DNA of 6,707 nucleotides from Chlamydiota bacterium (GCA_011065065.1 JAAKFL010000100.1:1-6707), one strand, 5' to 3'. Positions 1 to 6,138 are shown, counted from the first letter of the stretch. Program-made: numbers and translations. Notes: generated from the sequence alone by a model not told the origin.

Positions 1-5
1 CTAAC

Positions 6-1211
6 ATGAAAAAAATACTTTTTTATCTTACCTTAGTCACTTTTAACATTACCTCTGCCAATGACATTCAACATGTCATTTCTGAAGTCTCAAAAGTGAA
101 ACCTAACCCAAATGAAACATCAATTTCTCGCAAACAGTACGACCAAAAAATTCAATCCGTTGCGGAATCCCTGGCCAAGTCAATCCAACAATATGCCAAC
201 ATTCATGAATTTATTCTCGATGCCACAGGATCCCTCTATCCCCAATTTACAATCGGACCTGTAGGCGGTGACCTGTTCCAAGGTCTCATGGGGTCCGAAG
301 TGTCTATCGTGCATTCCCCCCGCGGCGTCCCCATTGGCATTCTCAAAGTCTATCCCCACGACTTCCGACAATTTGCCGAAGAAGTCTGGGCGTTTACCCA
401 CTTAAATCACCTCAAATGTGACACCCTTCGTCCCCCTCACCTCTATGGGATCGGCGCCTCGACAGTGAAGGGTAAAAAAGTGCTGATGACGTTTCAAGAA
501 TATGCAACGGGGGAAACTTTAGATGACATGGTGAAGACCTATATGAAGAATCGTGAAGGATTCACCGAGTTGTGCCAAGCTTATTATTTAATGGGAAAAG
601 CACTCGCAGAGCTCCATCAATCAAAGGTCGGAGCTGCGGCCCCTATGCACCCCATTTTTAAGGACTCTGCACAATATTATTTTACAAACGGCATCAAGTA
701 CTTAAAAAGCCATCCCGAATACCAAGTAGACATTCAAAAATTTTCTAAAAAATATCAAACCCTGTTCACCAAAATTCGAAAGACCCCGCATCATTATCGC
801 TATTCCCATTTTGATGTTCACGGAGGAAATTACAAAGTCAATTTAGCGAATCTTCAGGTATGGATATTGGATTTAGAGCCGGCGGCCTATTCGATTGCCT
901 CTCAAGGTGAGCCCATTGGAGTTTCAGCTCTTGATTATGTTCAAGCGATTGAAAATCTTAGAATGTACAAGATTTGGGGATTAGAAAAGAAGGACTACAA
1001 AACCATCCGCAATTCATTTAAGAAAGGTTACCAAAGTGTCAAAAGAAAAATCCCTGAGCGTGATGAGCGTGATTTTTATGCATTGCTGGATGCTTTGATT
1101 TACTTGGACTTTTATTATTCGCGGATAGATAGTTTCAGTGATCAGAACAAGAAGTTATTGAAAGAAGTTGTGGATGATCGGATGATTCGCGTCCGGAAGT
1201 TAAGCCACTAA
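6..1211 (+). CDS. Exported protein with aminoglycoside-phosphotransferase/choline-kinase-like fold
   Basis: A 401-residue protein with a Sec-type signal peptide: two lysines after Met1, a hydrophobic core at about residues 4-13, and a likely cut after TSA at residue 18. Kinase-fold landmarks follow in order. There is a glycine-rich segment (84-97), the Lys of ILKVYP (K114), a Glu pair (E125/E126) suited to helix C, a hinge-like MTFQEYATGETL (161-172) and the APH-type helix MGKALAELH (196-204). The catalytic loop HFDVHGGN (268-275) gives D270 as base and N275 as metal ligand, and WILDLE (286-291) supplies the DFG-equivalent D289. All key residues are present, so phosphotransfer from a nucleotide is plausible, but the substrate (small molecule or protein) cannot be told. 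A kinase fold behind a signal peptide is odd because the periplasm lacks ATP, which hints at secretion towards a host. Its ribosome binding site lies outside the window. Its 3' end overlaps the convergent F-box gene by 12 bp. The fold call is strong; the host-directed role is inference. Confidence 0.82.
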   Translation: MKKILFYLTLVTFNITSANDIQHVISEVSKVKPNPNETSISRKQYDQKIQSVAESLAKSIQQYANIHEFILDATGSLYPQFTIGPVGGDLFQGLMGSEVSIVHSPRGVPIGILKVYPHDFRQFAEEVWAFTHLNHLKCDTLRPPHLYGIGASTVKGKKVLMTFQEYATGETLDDMVKTYMKNREGFTELCQAYYLMGKALAELHQSKVGAAAPMHPIFKDSAQYYFTNGIKYLKSHPEYQVDIQKFSKKYQTLFTKIRKTPHHYRYSHFDVHGGNYKVNLANLQVWILDLEPAAYSIASQGEPIGVSALDYVQAIENLRMYKIWGLEKKDYKTIRNSFKKGYQSVKRKIPERDERDFYALLDALIYLDFYYSRIDSFSDQNKKLLKEVVDDRMIRVRKLSH

Positions 1212-2795
1212 CGTACAATTTATTCGTGAAAAAGTCTCATAATCAATCAAAGACATTTGATCGTTATCTAGGTACAGCTTTTGCAAACTTGTGAGACCTG
1301 AAAAAATCTCTTTGTCAAACGATGCGATCTTGTTATTACTGAGCAAAAGCTTTTGCAAACTTGTGAGACCTGAAAAAATCTCTTTGTCAAGCGATGCGAT
1401 CTGGTTATTATGGAGCCAAAGCTCTAGCAAACTTGTTAGAGCTGAAAAAATCTCTTTGTCAAGCGATGCGATCTGGTTATTACGGAGGCAAAGCACTTGC
1501 AAACTTGTGAGGCCTGAAAAAATCTCTTTGTCAAGCGATGCGATCTGGTTATTATTGAGCCAAAGCTTTTGCAAACTTGTGAGACCTGAAAAAATCTCTT
1601 TGTCAAGCGATGCGATCTTGTTATCACTGAGCCAAAGCTCTTGCAAACTTGTGAGAGCTGAAAAAATCTCTTTGTCAAGCAATGCGATCTGGTTATTATT
1701 GAGCCAAAGATTTTGCAAATTTGTGAGGCCGGAGAAGGCCTCTTTGTCAATCGCTGTGATCTGGTTATCATTGAGCCAAAGCTTTTGCAAACTTGTGAGA
1801 ACTGAGAAACAATTCTTGGGAATATAGGATATTAAATTTGATGAAAAATCTATTTTTCTAATAGTAGGCCCAAGTATCCTCACCTCTTCAGGAATTTCAG
1901 TGAGCTCTAAATTTCTGAGATTCACAGATGAAGGCATTAATACCGGGAGCCGGAGTTTTCTTGCTTGTTCGATAATGAAATCTAAATTCCATTTATTTGT
2001 AATTTCATTTATAGGTGGTAGAATAGGTGGTAGAAATGGATTTCCAGGGAAGATTTTTTTAACAAAAATATAAAAATTCCAATTTTTGATAATCTTTTCT
2101 CTCTCAAGAAAACCTTCAACAGTATAAGGGTTCGAATCATTCTCAAACGGAGAAGATGGAAACCGTTCCATTTGAAACTGAATCAACTCATTATAGATAT
2201 TTCTTGAGCTTATATTTTTTCCATTTGCTTGTAATCGACACTTCACGATATTGAGATGAGCTTCCCACCTCTCTGAAAACCCAGATTCCTTAAACGCAGA
2301 CTCTAGTTGTTGCAGTCGTGTTTTAGAGTAAATTTCTTTTAAAAAATTGTCTTGTGCAATCCAATGAATTTTTGTATTGGCCTGTGAAAATGCTTTATGA
2401 TCTTCTGGCAAATAAGTGAAAATTTCACACAATATTTCAACAGGTAAATCTGTGATTTTATCCACACCACCGATAAACTCTAGTTCACCCGCAATAGTTG
2501 ATCTAAAACCAATTGTTAAACGTGGATCTGTGGAAAGTTCTTTTAATATGTCTGATAGAGAAAAACCTAATGCTTCAAGTTGAGATCTGATATTCTTGTG
2601 ACTCTCAATTGATTCAGATATCCGACGCTTTTTTTTTCTCAAGCCAGATTCATTAGAGGTCTTCTCTAAATGACGCTTTGGACTAACCAACGCTTCTCGT
2701 GCAACTCTTTCCATCCCTTCGGCTTCATCACCACTTGGGCCACCAATATGATCTTGCGGTATCGAGGGAAATCCACTTATGTTATTACTTTCCAT
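1200..2795 (-). CDS. F-box and leucine-rich-repeat protein, candidate host-directed effector
   Basis: A 531-residue protein without a signal peptide or membrane segment. Residues 1-60 are polar and end in a basic patch RKKKRR (53-58). An F-box follows at about 114-152: DLPVEILCEIFTYLP (116-130) has the family's LPxE....IFxYL core, then a second helix with SQANTKIHWIA. Residues 155-285 are helical and not recognised. Degenerate LRRs begin near 290, and eight regular 24-residue LRRs fill 333-524, leaving a 7-residue tail. Eukaryotic F-box proteins bind Skp1 and present LRR-bound substrates to the SCF ubiquitin ligase. Bacteria lack that system, so the natural reading is action inside a eukaryotic host, as proposed for F-box proteins of amoeba-associated chlamydiae. 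Secretion would have to be Sec-independent, for example type III (inference). The ATG lacks a Shine-Dalgarno but has a good upstream promoter. The coding region for residues 1-330 is more AT-rich than the neighbouring genes, consistent with acquisition. Confidence 0.88.
   Translation of the reverse strand: MESNNISGFPSIPQDHIGGPSGDEAEGMERVAREALVSPKRHLEKTSNESGLRKKKRRISESIESHKNIRSQLEALGFSLSDILKELSTDPRLTIGFRSTIAGELEFIGGVDKITDLPVEILCEIFTYLPEDHKAFSQANTKIHWIAQDNFLKEIYSKTRLQQLESAFKESGFSERWEAHLNIVKCRLQANGKNISSRNIYNELIQFQMERFPSSPFENDSNPYTVEGFLEREKIIKNWNFYIFVKKIFPGNPFLPPILPPINEITNKWNLDFIIEQARKLRLPVLMPSSVNLRNLELTEIPEEVRILGPTIRKIDFSSNLISYIPKNCFSVLTSLQKLWLNDNQITAIDKEAFSGLTNLQNLWLNNNQIALLDKEIFSALTSLQELWLSDNKIASLDKEIFSGLTSLQKLWLNNNQIASLDKEIFSGLTSLQVLCLRNNQIASLDKEIFSALTSLLELWLHNNQIASLDKEIFSGLTSLQKLLLSNNKIASFDKEIFSGLTSLQKLYLDNDQMSLIDYETFSRINCTLVA
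1224..1799 (-). repeat. Eight tandem 72-bp units encoding 24-residue LRRs
   Basis: Eight in-frame, gapless 72-bp units encode residues 333-524 of the F-box/LRR protein. The protein consensus is LTSLQKLWLNNNQIASLDKEIFSG, a 24-residue typical-class LRR. Inner units share an almost invariant DNA core: on the + strand, tctctttgtcaagcgatgcg recurs unchanged in several consecutive units. The outermost units have drifted. That pattern of a homogenised centre and diverged edges fits unequal crossing-over or gene conversion. Because 72 is a multiple of three, the array also keeps spurious frames open on both strands. Confidence 0.95.
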
Positions 2796-2850
2796 AATTA
2801 AAATAAAGTTTATATATAATTGAAATTAGCTAATTAAAAATAGTAAACTC

Positions 2851-2879
2851 ATTATAACAGTTATCTAATTAATTGAAAA
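2851..2879 (-). promoter_or_regulatory. Sigma70-like promoter of the F-box/LRR gene
   Basis: Read on the - strand, TTTTCA (2879-2874, 4 of 6 matches to TTGACA) is followed after exactly 17 nt by a perfect TATAAT (2856-2851). Initiation would be expected near 2844-2845, giving a 5' leader of about 50 nt that is nearly all A and T. No purine-rich ribosome binding site precedes the ATG at 2795. AT-rich DNA yields TATAAT by chance, so the support is the correct spacing and orientation rather than the hexamer alone. Confidence 0.55.
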
Positions 2880-2914
2880 TCTTAATAATATCAATTAATA
2901 AATATAAAATAAAC

Positions 2915-2939
2915 GCAGGGGTGCAGGGAGCGCAGGCTC
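2915..2939. other. GC-rich patch with three GCAGG copies in an AT-rich intergenic gap
   Basis: In the 196-bp gap between the F-box/LRR start and the hydrolase stop, a GC-rich island interrupts very AT-rich DNA. It contains GCAGG at 2915, 2923 and 2932, and a 4-bp inverted repeat GAGC-gcag-GCTC at 2928-2939. The stem is too short and lacks a U-tract on either strand, so it is not called as a terminator. It may be a remnant of a dispersed repeat or the edge of an insertion. The function is unknown. Confidence 0.3.
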
Positions 2940-2991
2940 GACTTTAGCATTTTTCTTGATTCTAAGAATATCGACTAAGATCACGGTCGCA

Positions 2992-4608
2992 TCACTTCGC
3001 TACCGGCAACACAATTCGCGAAGGCGTCCCCTTCCCGAAGTACACAATATTCTCCGCCACTTCCGCTGCCGCCCGGCGATCACCACCATTGTTCAAATTC
3101 TTCTCAAACTGAGGATAATTGGAACTGCTCACAGAAACGCGAATGCGATGCCCTTTCACAAACAGCTGACTTGTGGACCACAAATCCACTTCAACCTCAA
3201 CAGGCTTCCCTGGTACAAATCCTTCGACTGTCGAAAGGGATCGAATCCCATCGACAATCAAAATACTCTTCCCATCGGGATAAACATCTGTCAATCGGAT
3301 AGCCACATCAGTATCTTTCTTGTTTGTCTCGACATAAACCACAGCTTGCAATCTTCCCGTCACTTCAATATCGTCTTTTAATGGCTGACTGGTAAAAACA
3401 AGAACGTCAGATCGCCTTTCAATCATTCGCTGATCCTTTGGTCCAGCATCCAAAAAGAGGTTGCGGCCTCCCACTGTCGGAACTGGATCTTCAGGATTAT
3501 AACGGTATGAAAGATGATTTTGAGTTGCAGGTTGTTCAAGCAGAGCGTCATTGTTGGCGAAATAAAAATCCTTAGGCTGAGATGGAACGGGCCAGTGTTT
3601 CGCTGTTTTCCATTCATTCCCTTTTGAAGAACTTCCATCCAAAGGTCCCATCACATAATAAATCACAGGGGACATCTTATTCAGAGCATTTACCTGTTCT
3701 TTTAAATGATAATCAAACCAGTTTTTAGCATTGATATTGATGGGTGGACGCACGCCGTTTTCTGGGATTTTGAAATCACCCAAGCTGACATCTCGAGGCC
3801 AATTGTGTGTCCATGGACCCATCACCAAAACTTGTTTGCCTCGGGCACCGTGATCACCGCGCTCTTGCAGTTCCACAAAAGCGTCGAGTGTTCCCTGAGA
3901 AAACACATCGTACCAACCTCCGTAATGAAGAGCCGGAACGGAAACATTATGAGCTTGTGCCGTGCAATTTAAACAACGCCAAAAGATTCCCTCTTCCCCT
4001 TCAGCTAAGGCTTTCCCGATGACAGTCGAATCTTTTGCATAACTTCCCAACCAACCTTCAACCTGATTCTTTTTTAGAGCTCCTCCCATATACATTGCAT
4101 GATGATACATGTTGGATGCGGCAAATCCGATGTATTGCGCTTTGAGGCTCGGGGGTTTTGAAGGGGCCATCAGAAGTTGTGTCATTCCCATAGCTGAAAA
4201 GCCCATAGTTCCCACTTTTCCATTTGAATAAGAGCTCTTGGAAATCCACTCTACTGTATCATATCCATCTTGCAAAGGTCCCCATCCATCAGACAGCCAA
4301 GGAAACGTCTTCCCCTCTTTATCGATAAAGTTACGACCATCTTGAATAAAGACGACATAACCCGCATTGCTCAAAGGAGCATACGCCTGATAATAAGCCC
4401 GCTTTCCTGAAGGGGTCCGCACCAAGATGGCTGGACAGTTCGCCGGTTTTTCTTTCGGAAGATAGATATCCGTCGGCAACTCAATGCCGTCACGCATCGG
4501 TATATTCACCGTAAGATCAGGTTCCCTTTCAGTCGCTTGAACGAAAAATGTGACGAATAGAAAAGTTAAGAAAAAAGCTGGGAAAATGAATTTTTTAATA
4601 GTCTGCAT
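2992..4608 (-). CDS. Exported CocE/NonD-family alpha/beta hydrolase (X-Pro dipeptidyl-peptidase S15-like)
   Basis: A 538-residue protein starting at the ATG 4608-4606. A TTG seven codons upstream keeps the frame open, but AAAAGGA nine nt before this ATG decides the start. Residues 1-25 form a signal peptide: KK at 5-6, a long Phe/Leu core, and VQA before the cut. The mature part opens with MRDGIELPTDIYLP (38-51), typical of the family. The catalytic triad can be read as Ser138 in GFSAMG, Asp234 in GGWYDVF and His268 in GPWTHN. The C-terminal half, about 300-538, is the jelly-roll X-Pro peptidase C domain and includes GHRIRVSVSSSNYPQF (486-501). Family members cleave esters, amides or Xaa-Pro dipeptides and some acylate beta-lactam precursors; this one's substrate cannot be told. 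A CLNC pair (212-215) could form a disulfide outside the cytoplasm. The gene follows the rpsT terminator, and no own promoter is evident. Length fits the family. Confidence 0.93.
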   Translation of the reverse strand: MQTIKKFIFPAFFLTFLFVTFFVQATEREPDLTVNIPMRDGIELPTDIYLPKEKPANCPAILVRTPSGKRAYYQAYAPLSNAGYVVFIQDGRNFIDKEGKTFPWLSDGWGPLQDGYDTVEWISKSSYSNGKVGTMGFSAMGMTQLLMAPSKPPSLKAQYIGFAASNMYHHAMYMGGALKKNQVEGWLGSYAKDSTVIGKALAEGEEGIFWRCLNCTAQAHNVSVPALHYGGWYDVFSQGTLDAFVELQERGDHGARGKQVLVMGPWTHNWPRDVSLGDFKIPENGVRPPININAKNWFDYHLKEQVNALNKMSPVIYYVMGPLDGSSSKGNEWKTAKHWPVPSQPKDFYFANNDALLEQPATQNHLSYRYNPEDPVPTVGGRNLFLDAGPKDQRMIERRSDVLVFTSQPLKDDIEVTGRLQAVVYVETNKKDTDVAIRLTDVYPDGKSILIVDGIRSLSTVEGFVPGKPVEVEVDLWSTSQLFVKGHRIRVSVSSSNYPQFEKNLNNGGDRRAAAEVAENIVYFGKGTPSRIVLPVAK

Positions 4609-4617
4609 AAAGTAAGA

Positions 4618-4624
4618 TCCTTTT
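4618..4624 (-). promoter_or_regulatory. Shine-Dalgarno of the CocE-like hydrolase gene, deciding its start
   Basis: On the - strand AAAAGGA ends nine nt before the ATG at 4608. It overlaps the extra codons that would belong to the longer TTG-start form, which argues against that form. It begins only a few nt after the T-tract of the rpsT terminator. Confidence 0.7.
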
Positions 4625-4627
4625 TTC

Positions 4628-4653
4628 AAAAAAAAAGCCGGAAAACCGGCTTT
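4628..4653 (-). terminator. Intrinsic terminator of rpsT
   Basis: On the - strand, 11 nt after the rpsT stop codon, AAAGCCGG-TTTT-CCGGCTTT forms a perfect 8-bp stem with a 4-nt loop (4653-4634). It is followed by six more T residues, giving a run of nine T in all. This is a canonical Rho-independent terminator. It lies only about 20 nt upstream of the hydrolase ATG, so that gene's expression must come from read-through or from a start site within rpsT. Confidence 0.93.
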
Positions 4654-4664
4654 ATGAATTCTGA

Positions 4665-4952
4665 TTAAGCTTTCGCAGCCGCTTTTGCCATCAATCGAGA
4701 CTTTGTTCGACTCGCCTTGTTAATCTTATAGATGCCCAGCTTAACCGCCTTGTCTATCAAACTGTAAACAGTACTCAAAGATTGCTCAATCTGAGCTTTG
4801 TCGCCAGTATTAACACTTTCTTCAAACTTACGAATCGCAGTACGAATCCGAGACTTGAATGCCTTGTTACGAACTCGAGCCTTCTCGTTTTGAATCATAC
4901 GCTTCTCAGCTGTCGGACGCTTCGTCTTTTTGGTTTCTTTCTTATCAGCCAT
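4665..4952 (-). CDS. rpsT: Small ribosomal subunit protein S20 (bS20)
   Basis: A 95-residue, very basic protein that binds 16S rRNA early in 30S assembly. The three-helix S20 pattern is clear: AEKRMIQNEKARVRNKAFKS (15-34), RTAIRKFEESVNTGDKAQIE in the middle, and the C-terminal VYSLIDKAVKLGIYKINKAS segment with its conserved KAxRxKSRL-type basic end. Length is in the family's usual range. The Lys-rich KRPTAEKR start and the VYSLIDKAVKLGI segment are close to chlamydial S20 as I remember it and unlike the enterobacterial protein, which supports the taxonomic guess. The gene has its own promoter, ribosome binding site and terminator, so it is probably a single-gene transcription unit, with read-through into the downstream hydrolase possible. 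Confidence 0.97.
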   Translation of the reverse strand: MADKKETKKTKRPTAEKRMIQNEKARVRNKAFKSRIRTAIRKFEESVNTGDKAQIEQSLSTVYSLIDKAVKLGIYKINKASRTKSRLMAKAAAKA

Positions 4953-4955
4953 ATT

Positions 4956-4961
4956 TCCTCT
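4956..4961 (-). promoter_or_regulatory. rpsT: Shine-Dalgarno of rpsT
   Basis: On the - strand AGAGGA stands three nt before the ATG at 4952, within AAAGAGGAAAT. It is the strongest ribosome binding site in the window, though slightly close to the start codon, and it fits high expression of a ribosomal protein. Confidence 0.75.
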
Positions 4962-4994
4962 TTAAGGTAAAATCATGATTAGTAGTGAAGGCCA

Positions 4995-5023
4995 ATTATA
5001 GAGGATTTTGGTTAAAACGTCAA
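4995..5023 (-). promoter_or_regulatory. rpsT: Sigma70 promoter of rpsT
   Basis: On the - strand TTGACG (5023-5018, 5 of 6 to consensus) is followed after exactly 17 nt by a perfect TATAAT (5000-4995). The expected start site is near 4988-4989, giving a leader of about 36 nt before the rpsT ATG. A T-run just upstream of the -35 could act as an UP-like element. This is the best promoter in the window. Confidence 0.88.
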
Positions 5024-5145
5024 AAAAAATCCATTTGAAAGCCATTCTCTTCGACCCTATCTCAATAAGTTATTGTATTAAATTTAAATTATTATTTGTC
5101 AATAGTTAATAAAACTAATAAATAGTAATTTTTTAAAATTAAGTT

Positions 5146-5151
5146 TATAAT
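5146..5151 (+). promoter_or_regulatory. Possible -10 box in the AT-rich rpsT to pseudouridine synthase gap
   Basis: A perfect TATAAT on the + strand lies 31 nt before the first candidate ATG (5183) of a short ORF. No convincing -35 is found at 16-18 nt, and the surrounding 5080-5170 is so AT-rich that chance occurrence is likely. Apart from the rpsT promoter and the short ORF, I see nothing else in the 4953-5316 gap. Confidence 0.25.
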
Positions 5152-5182
5152 AATATAGACTTAAATTAAAGTTGAGATGATT

Positions 5183-5293
5183 ATGACACAACCAATAAAT
5201 GATCCAGCCAAAAACATCCCATTCATACCTGTCTATAAAGACAAAATGGACAAAAAACGACAGCTAGGGACAAGTTTCCATTTTAATATATAA
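5183..5293 (+). CDS. Possible 36-codon ORF, unknown; small protein, leader peptide or gene remnant
   Basis: An ORF of 36 codons starts at ATG 5183, with an in-frame ATG two codons earlier at 5177, and stops at TAA 5291-5293. It begins MTQPINDPAKNIPFIP and ends TSFHFNI; no domain is recognised. A weak GAG stands six nt before the 5183 ATG, and TATAAT lies upstream at 5146. Its polar, Pro/Asn-rich start after an AT-rich leader recalls the layout of the F-box gene, so it could be the 5' stump of a lost effector-like gene. It could also be a leader peptide for the pseudouridine synthase 23 bp downstream, or chance. Composition changes from AT-rich to ordinary at about its start codon, which mildly favours real or former coding sequence. 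Confidence 0.3.
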   Translation: MTQPINDPAKNIPFIPVYKDKMDKKRQLGTSFHFNI

Positions 5294-5300
5294 GCTCCTG

Positions 5301-5309
5301 TGCTAGAAT
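5301..5309 (+). promoter_or_regulatory. Extended -10 promoter of the RluA-family gene
   Basis: TG-C-TAGAAT is an extended -10 with 5 of 6 matches to TATAAT plus the TGn element. The -35 position is poor (TTTTAA at 5281-5286). The hexamer ends seven nt before the ATG at 5317, so initiation would fall at or next to the start codon. No Shine-Dalgarno is visible, which would fit a leaderless message. Confidence 0.4.
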
Positions 5310-5316
5310 ATGTTCC

Positions 5317-6138
5317 ATGAAACACATTCCCCAAGAACAGCTAACGCTGCTAGAAGCCATGCAGAAAATGGCCCCCGATTCCTCTAAAACAACGCTTCGT
5401 TCATGGCTCAAAAATGGCCGAGTATTCGTCGATAACATCATGGTAAAAATCGGTGCCACTTCAGTGACCCCAGGACAGGTCATCACCCTAGGTACTAAAC
5501 CCCAACCAGATAAGATCAAAACCCTCTACAGCGATCGCCACCTCGTCATCATCGATAAACCCGCGGGAATCTTAAGCGTAGCCACCAATTACGAAACCAC
5601 AAAAACAGCCCACTCCTTCCTTAAAGAAACGCACAAATCACAAAAGATTCACCCTGTCCACCGCCTCGATCGTGACACGTCAGGCGTCATGGTCTTCGCT
5701 TTAACCCTTGAAGCACGTGACGGCCTGAAAGACCTTTTCGAAACCCATGACATCCACCGCCAATATCATGCCATTGTCGAAGGGCACCTTGAAAACCCCA
5801 CTGGAAAATGGAAAAGTTACCTTTACGAAGACAAAAACTATCATGTGCACAGCACTGAGAACCCAGAAAATGCTAAGCTGGCCATCACCCATTACGAAGT
5901 GATCAAAACCACTAAGAAAACAAGTCACCTCAAACTCACTTTGGAAACAGGTCGCAAAAACCAAATCCGTGTTCATTGCCAAGATGCTGGTCATCACGTT
6001 CTTGGTGATAAAAAATATGGTCCAGGAACCATCCCATGCAAGCGTCTCTGTCTGCATGCCCACCTTCTGCAATTTACGCATCCCATCACCGGAAAAAAAA
6101 TGAGTTTTGAATCGCCTGTTCCCAAGCATTTCAAGTAG
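5317..6138 (+). CDS. RluA-family RNA pseudouridine synthase with N-terminal S4 domain
   Basis: A 273-residue cytoplasmic enzyme that isomerises uridine to pseudouridine in structured RNA, most likely 23S rRNA. Residues about 8-60 form an S4 RNA-binding domain (LTLLEAM...LRSWLKNGRVFVDN), although the usual opening RLD is missing. The catalytic domain follows. LVIIDKPAGILSV (76-88) is the first conserved strand-loop, and HRLDRDTSG (115-123) carries the catalytic Asp118. ETGRKNQIRVH (210-220) and HVLGDKKYG (227-235) are the later active-site motifs. Length is a little below RluC or RluD, so I assign only the family; the exact target uridine cannot be told. No Shine-Dalgarno precedes the ATG. The start is chosen because the S4 domain begins within ten residues of it. 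A DUF3592-like gene follows after 33 bp on the same strand. Confidence 0.95.
   Translation: MKHIPQEQLTLLEAMQKMAPDSSKTTLRSWLKNGRVFVDNIMVKIGATSVTPGQVITLGTKPQPDKIKTLYSDRHLVIIDKPAGILSVATNYETTKTAHSFLKETHKSQKIHPVHRLDRDTSGVMVFALTLEARDGLKDLFETHDIHRQYHAIVEGHLENPTGKWKSYLYEDKNYHVHSTENPENAKLAITHYEVIKTTKKTSHLKLTLETGRKNQIRVHCQDAGHHVLGDKKYGPGTIPCKRLCLHAHLLQFTHPITGKKMSFESPVPKHFK

Noticed and set aside
1203..1217. Prenylation (CaaX) box at the C-terminus of the F-box/LRR protein
   Set aside because: The tail ends CTLVA, so the Cys is fifth from the end rather than fourth and does not fit CaaX.
1436..1771. Second - strand frame through the same repeats
   Set aside because: Out-of-frame shadow of the LRR coding sequence. 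The F-box/LRR frame is longer and has a clear domain structure.
1224..1799. CRISPR-like periodic repeats
   Set aside because: The period is 72 bp with whole-unit similarity and no unique spacers; the units are coding LRRs in frame.
1291..1827. Open + strand frame encoding a repetitive 178-residue protein (VRPEKISLSSDAIWLL-type repeats)
   Set aside because: It is the antisense shadow of the LRR array. The 72-bp period keeps any stop-free frame open across all units, and there is no promoter or ribosome binding site.
2957..2971. Palindrome ATTCT-A-AGAAT downstream of the hydrolase stop
   Set aside because: The loop would be a single base and there is no T-run, so it cannot act as a hairpin terminator. 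It may be chance in AT-rich DNA.
2956..3381. + strand ORF of 141 codons opposite the hydrolase
   Set aside because: Antisense to a well-supported CocE-like gene, with no recognisable domain.
4606..4629. Longer hydrolase start at a TTG (4629)
   Set aside because: It would place the Shine-Dalgarno AAAAGGA inside the coding region and overlap the rpsT terminator T-run. The ATG at 4608 has correct spacing and gives a standard signal peptide.
4782..4970. + strand ORF opposite rpsT
   Set aside because: Antisense shadow of rpsT, running into its leader region.
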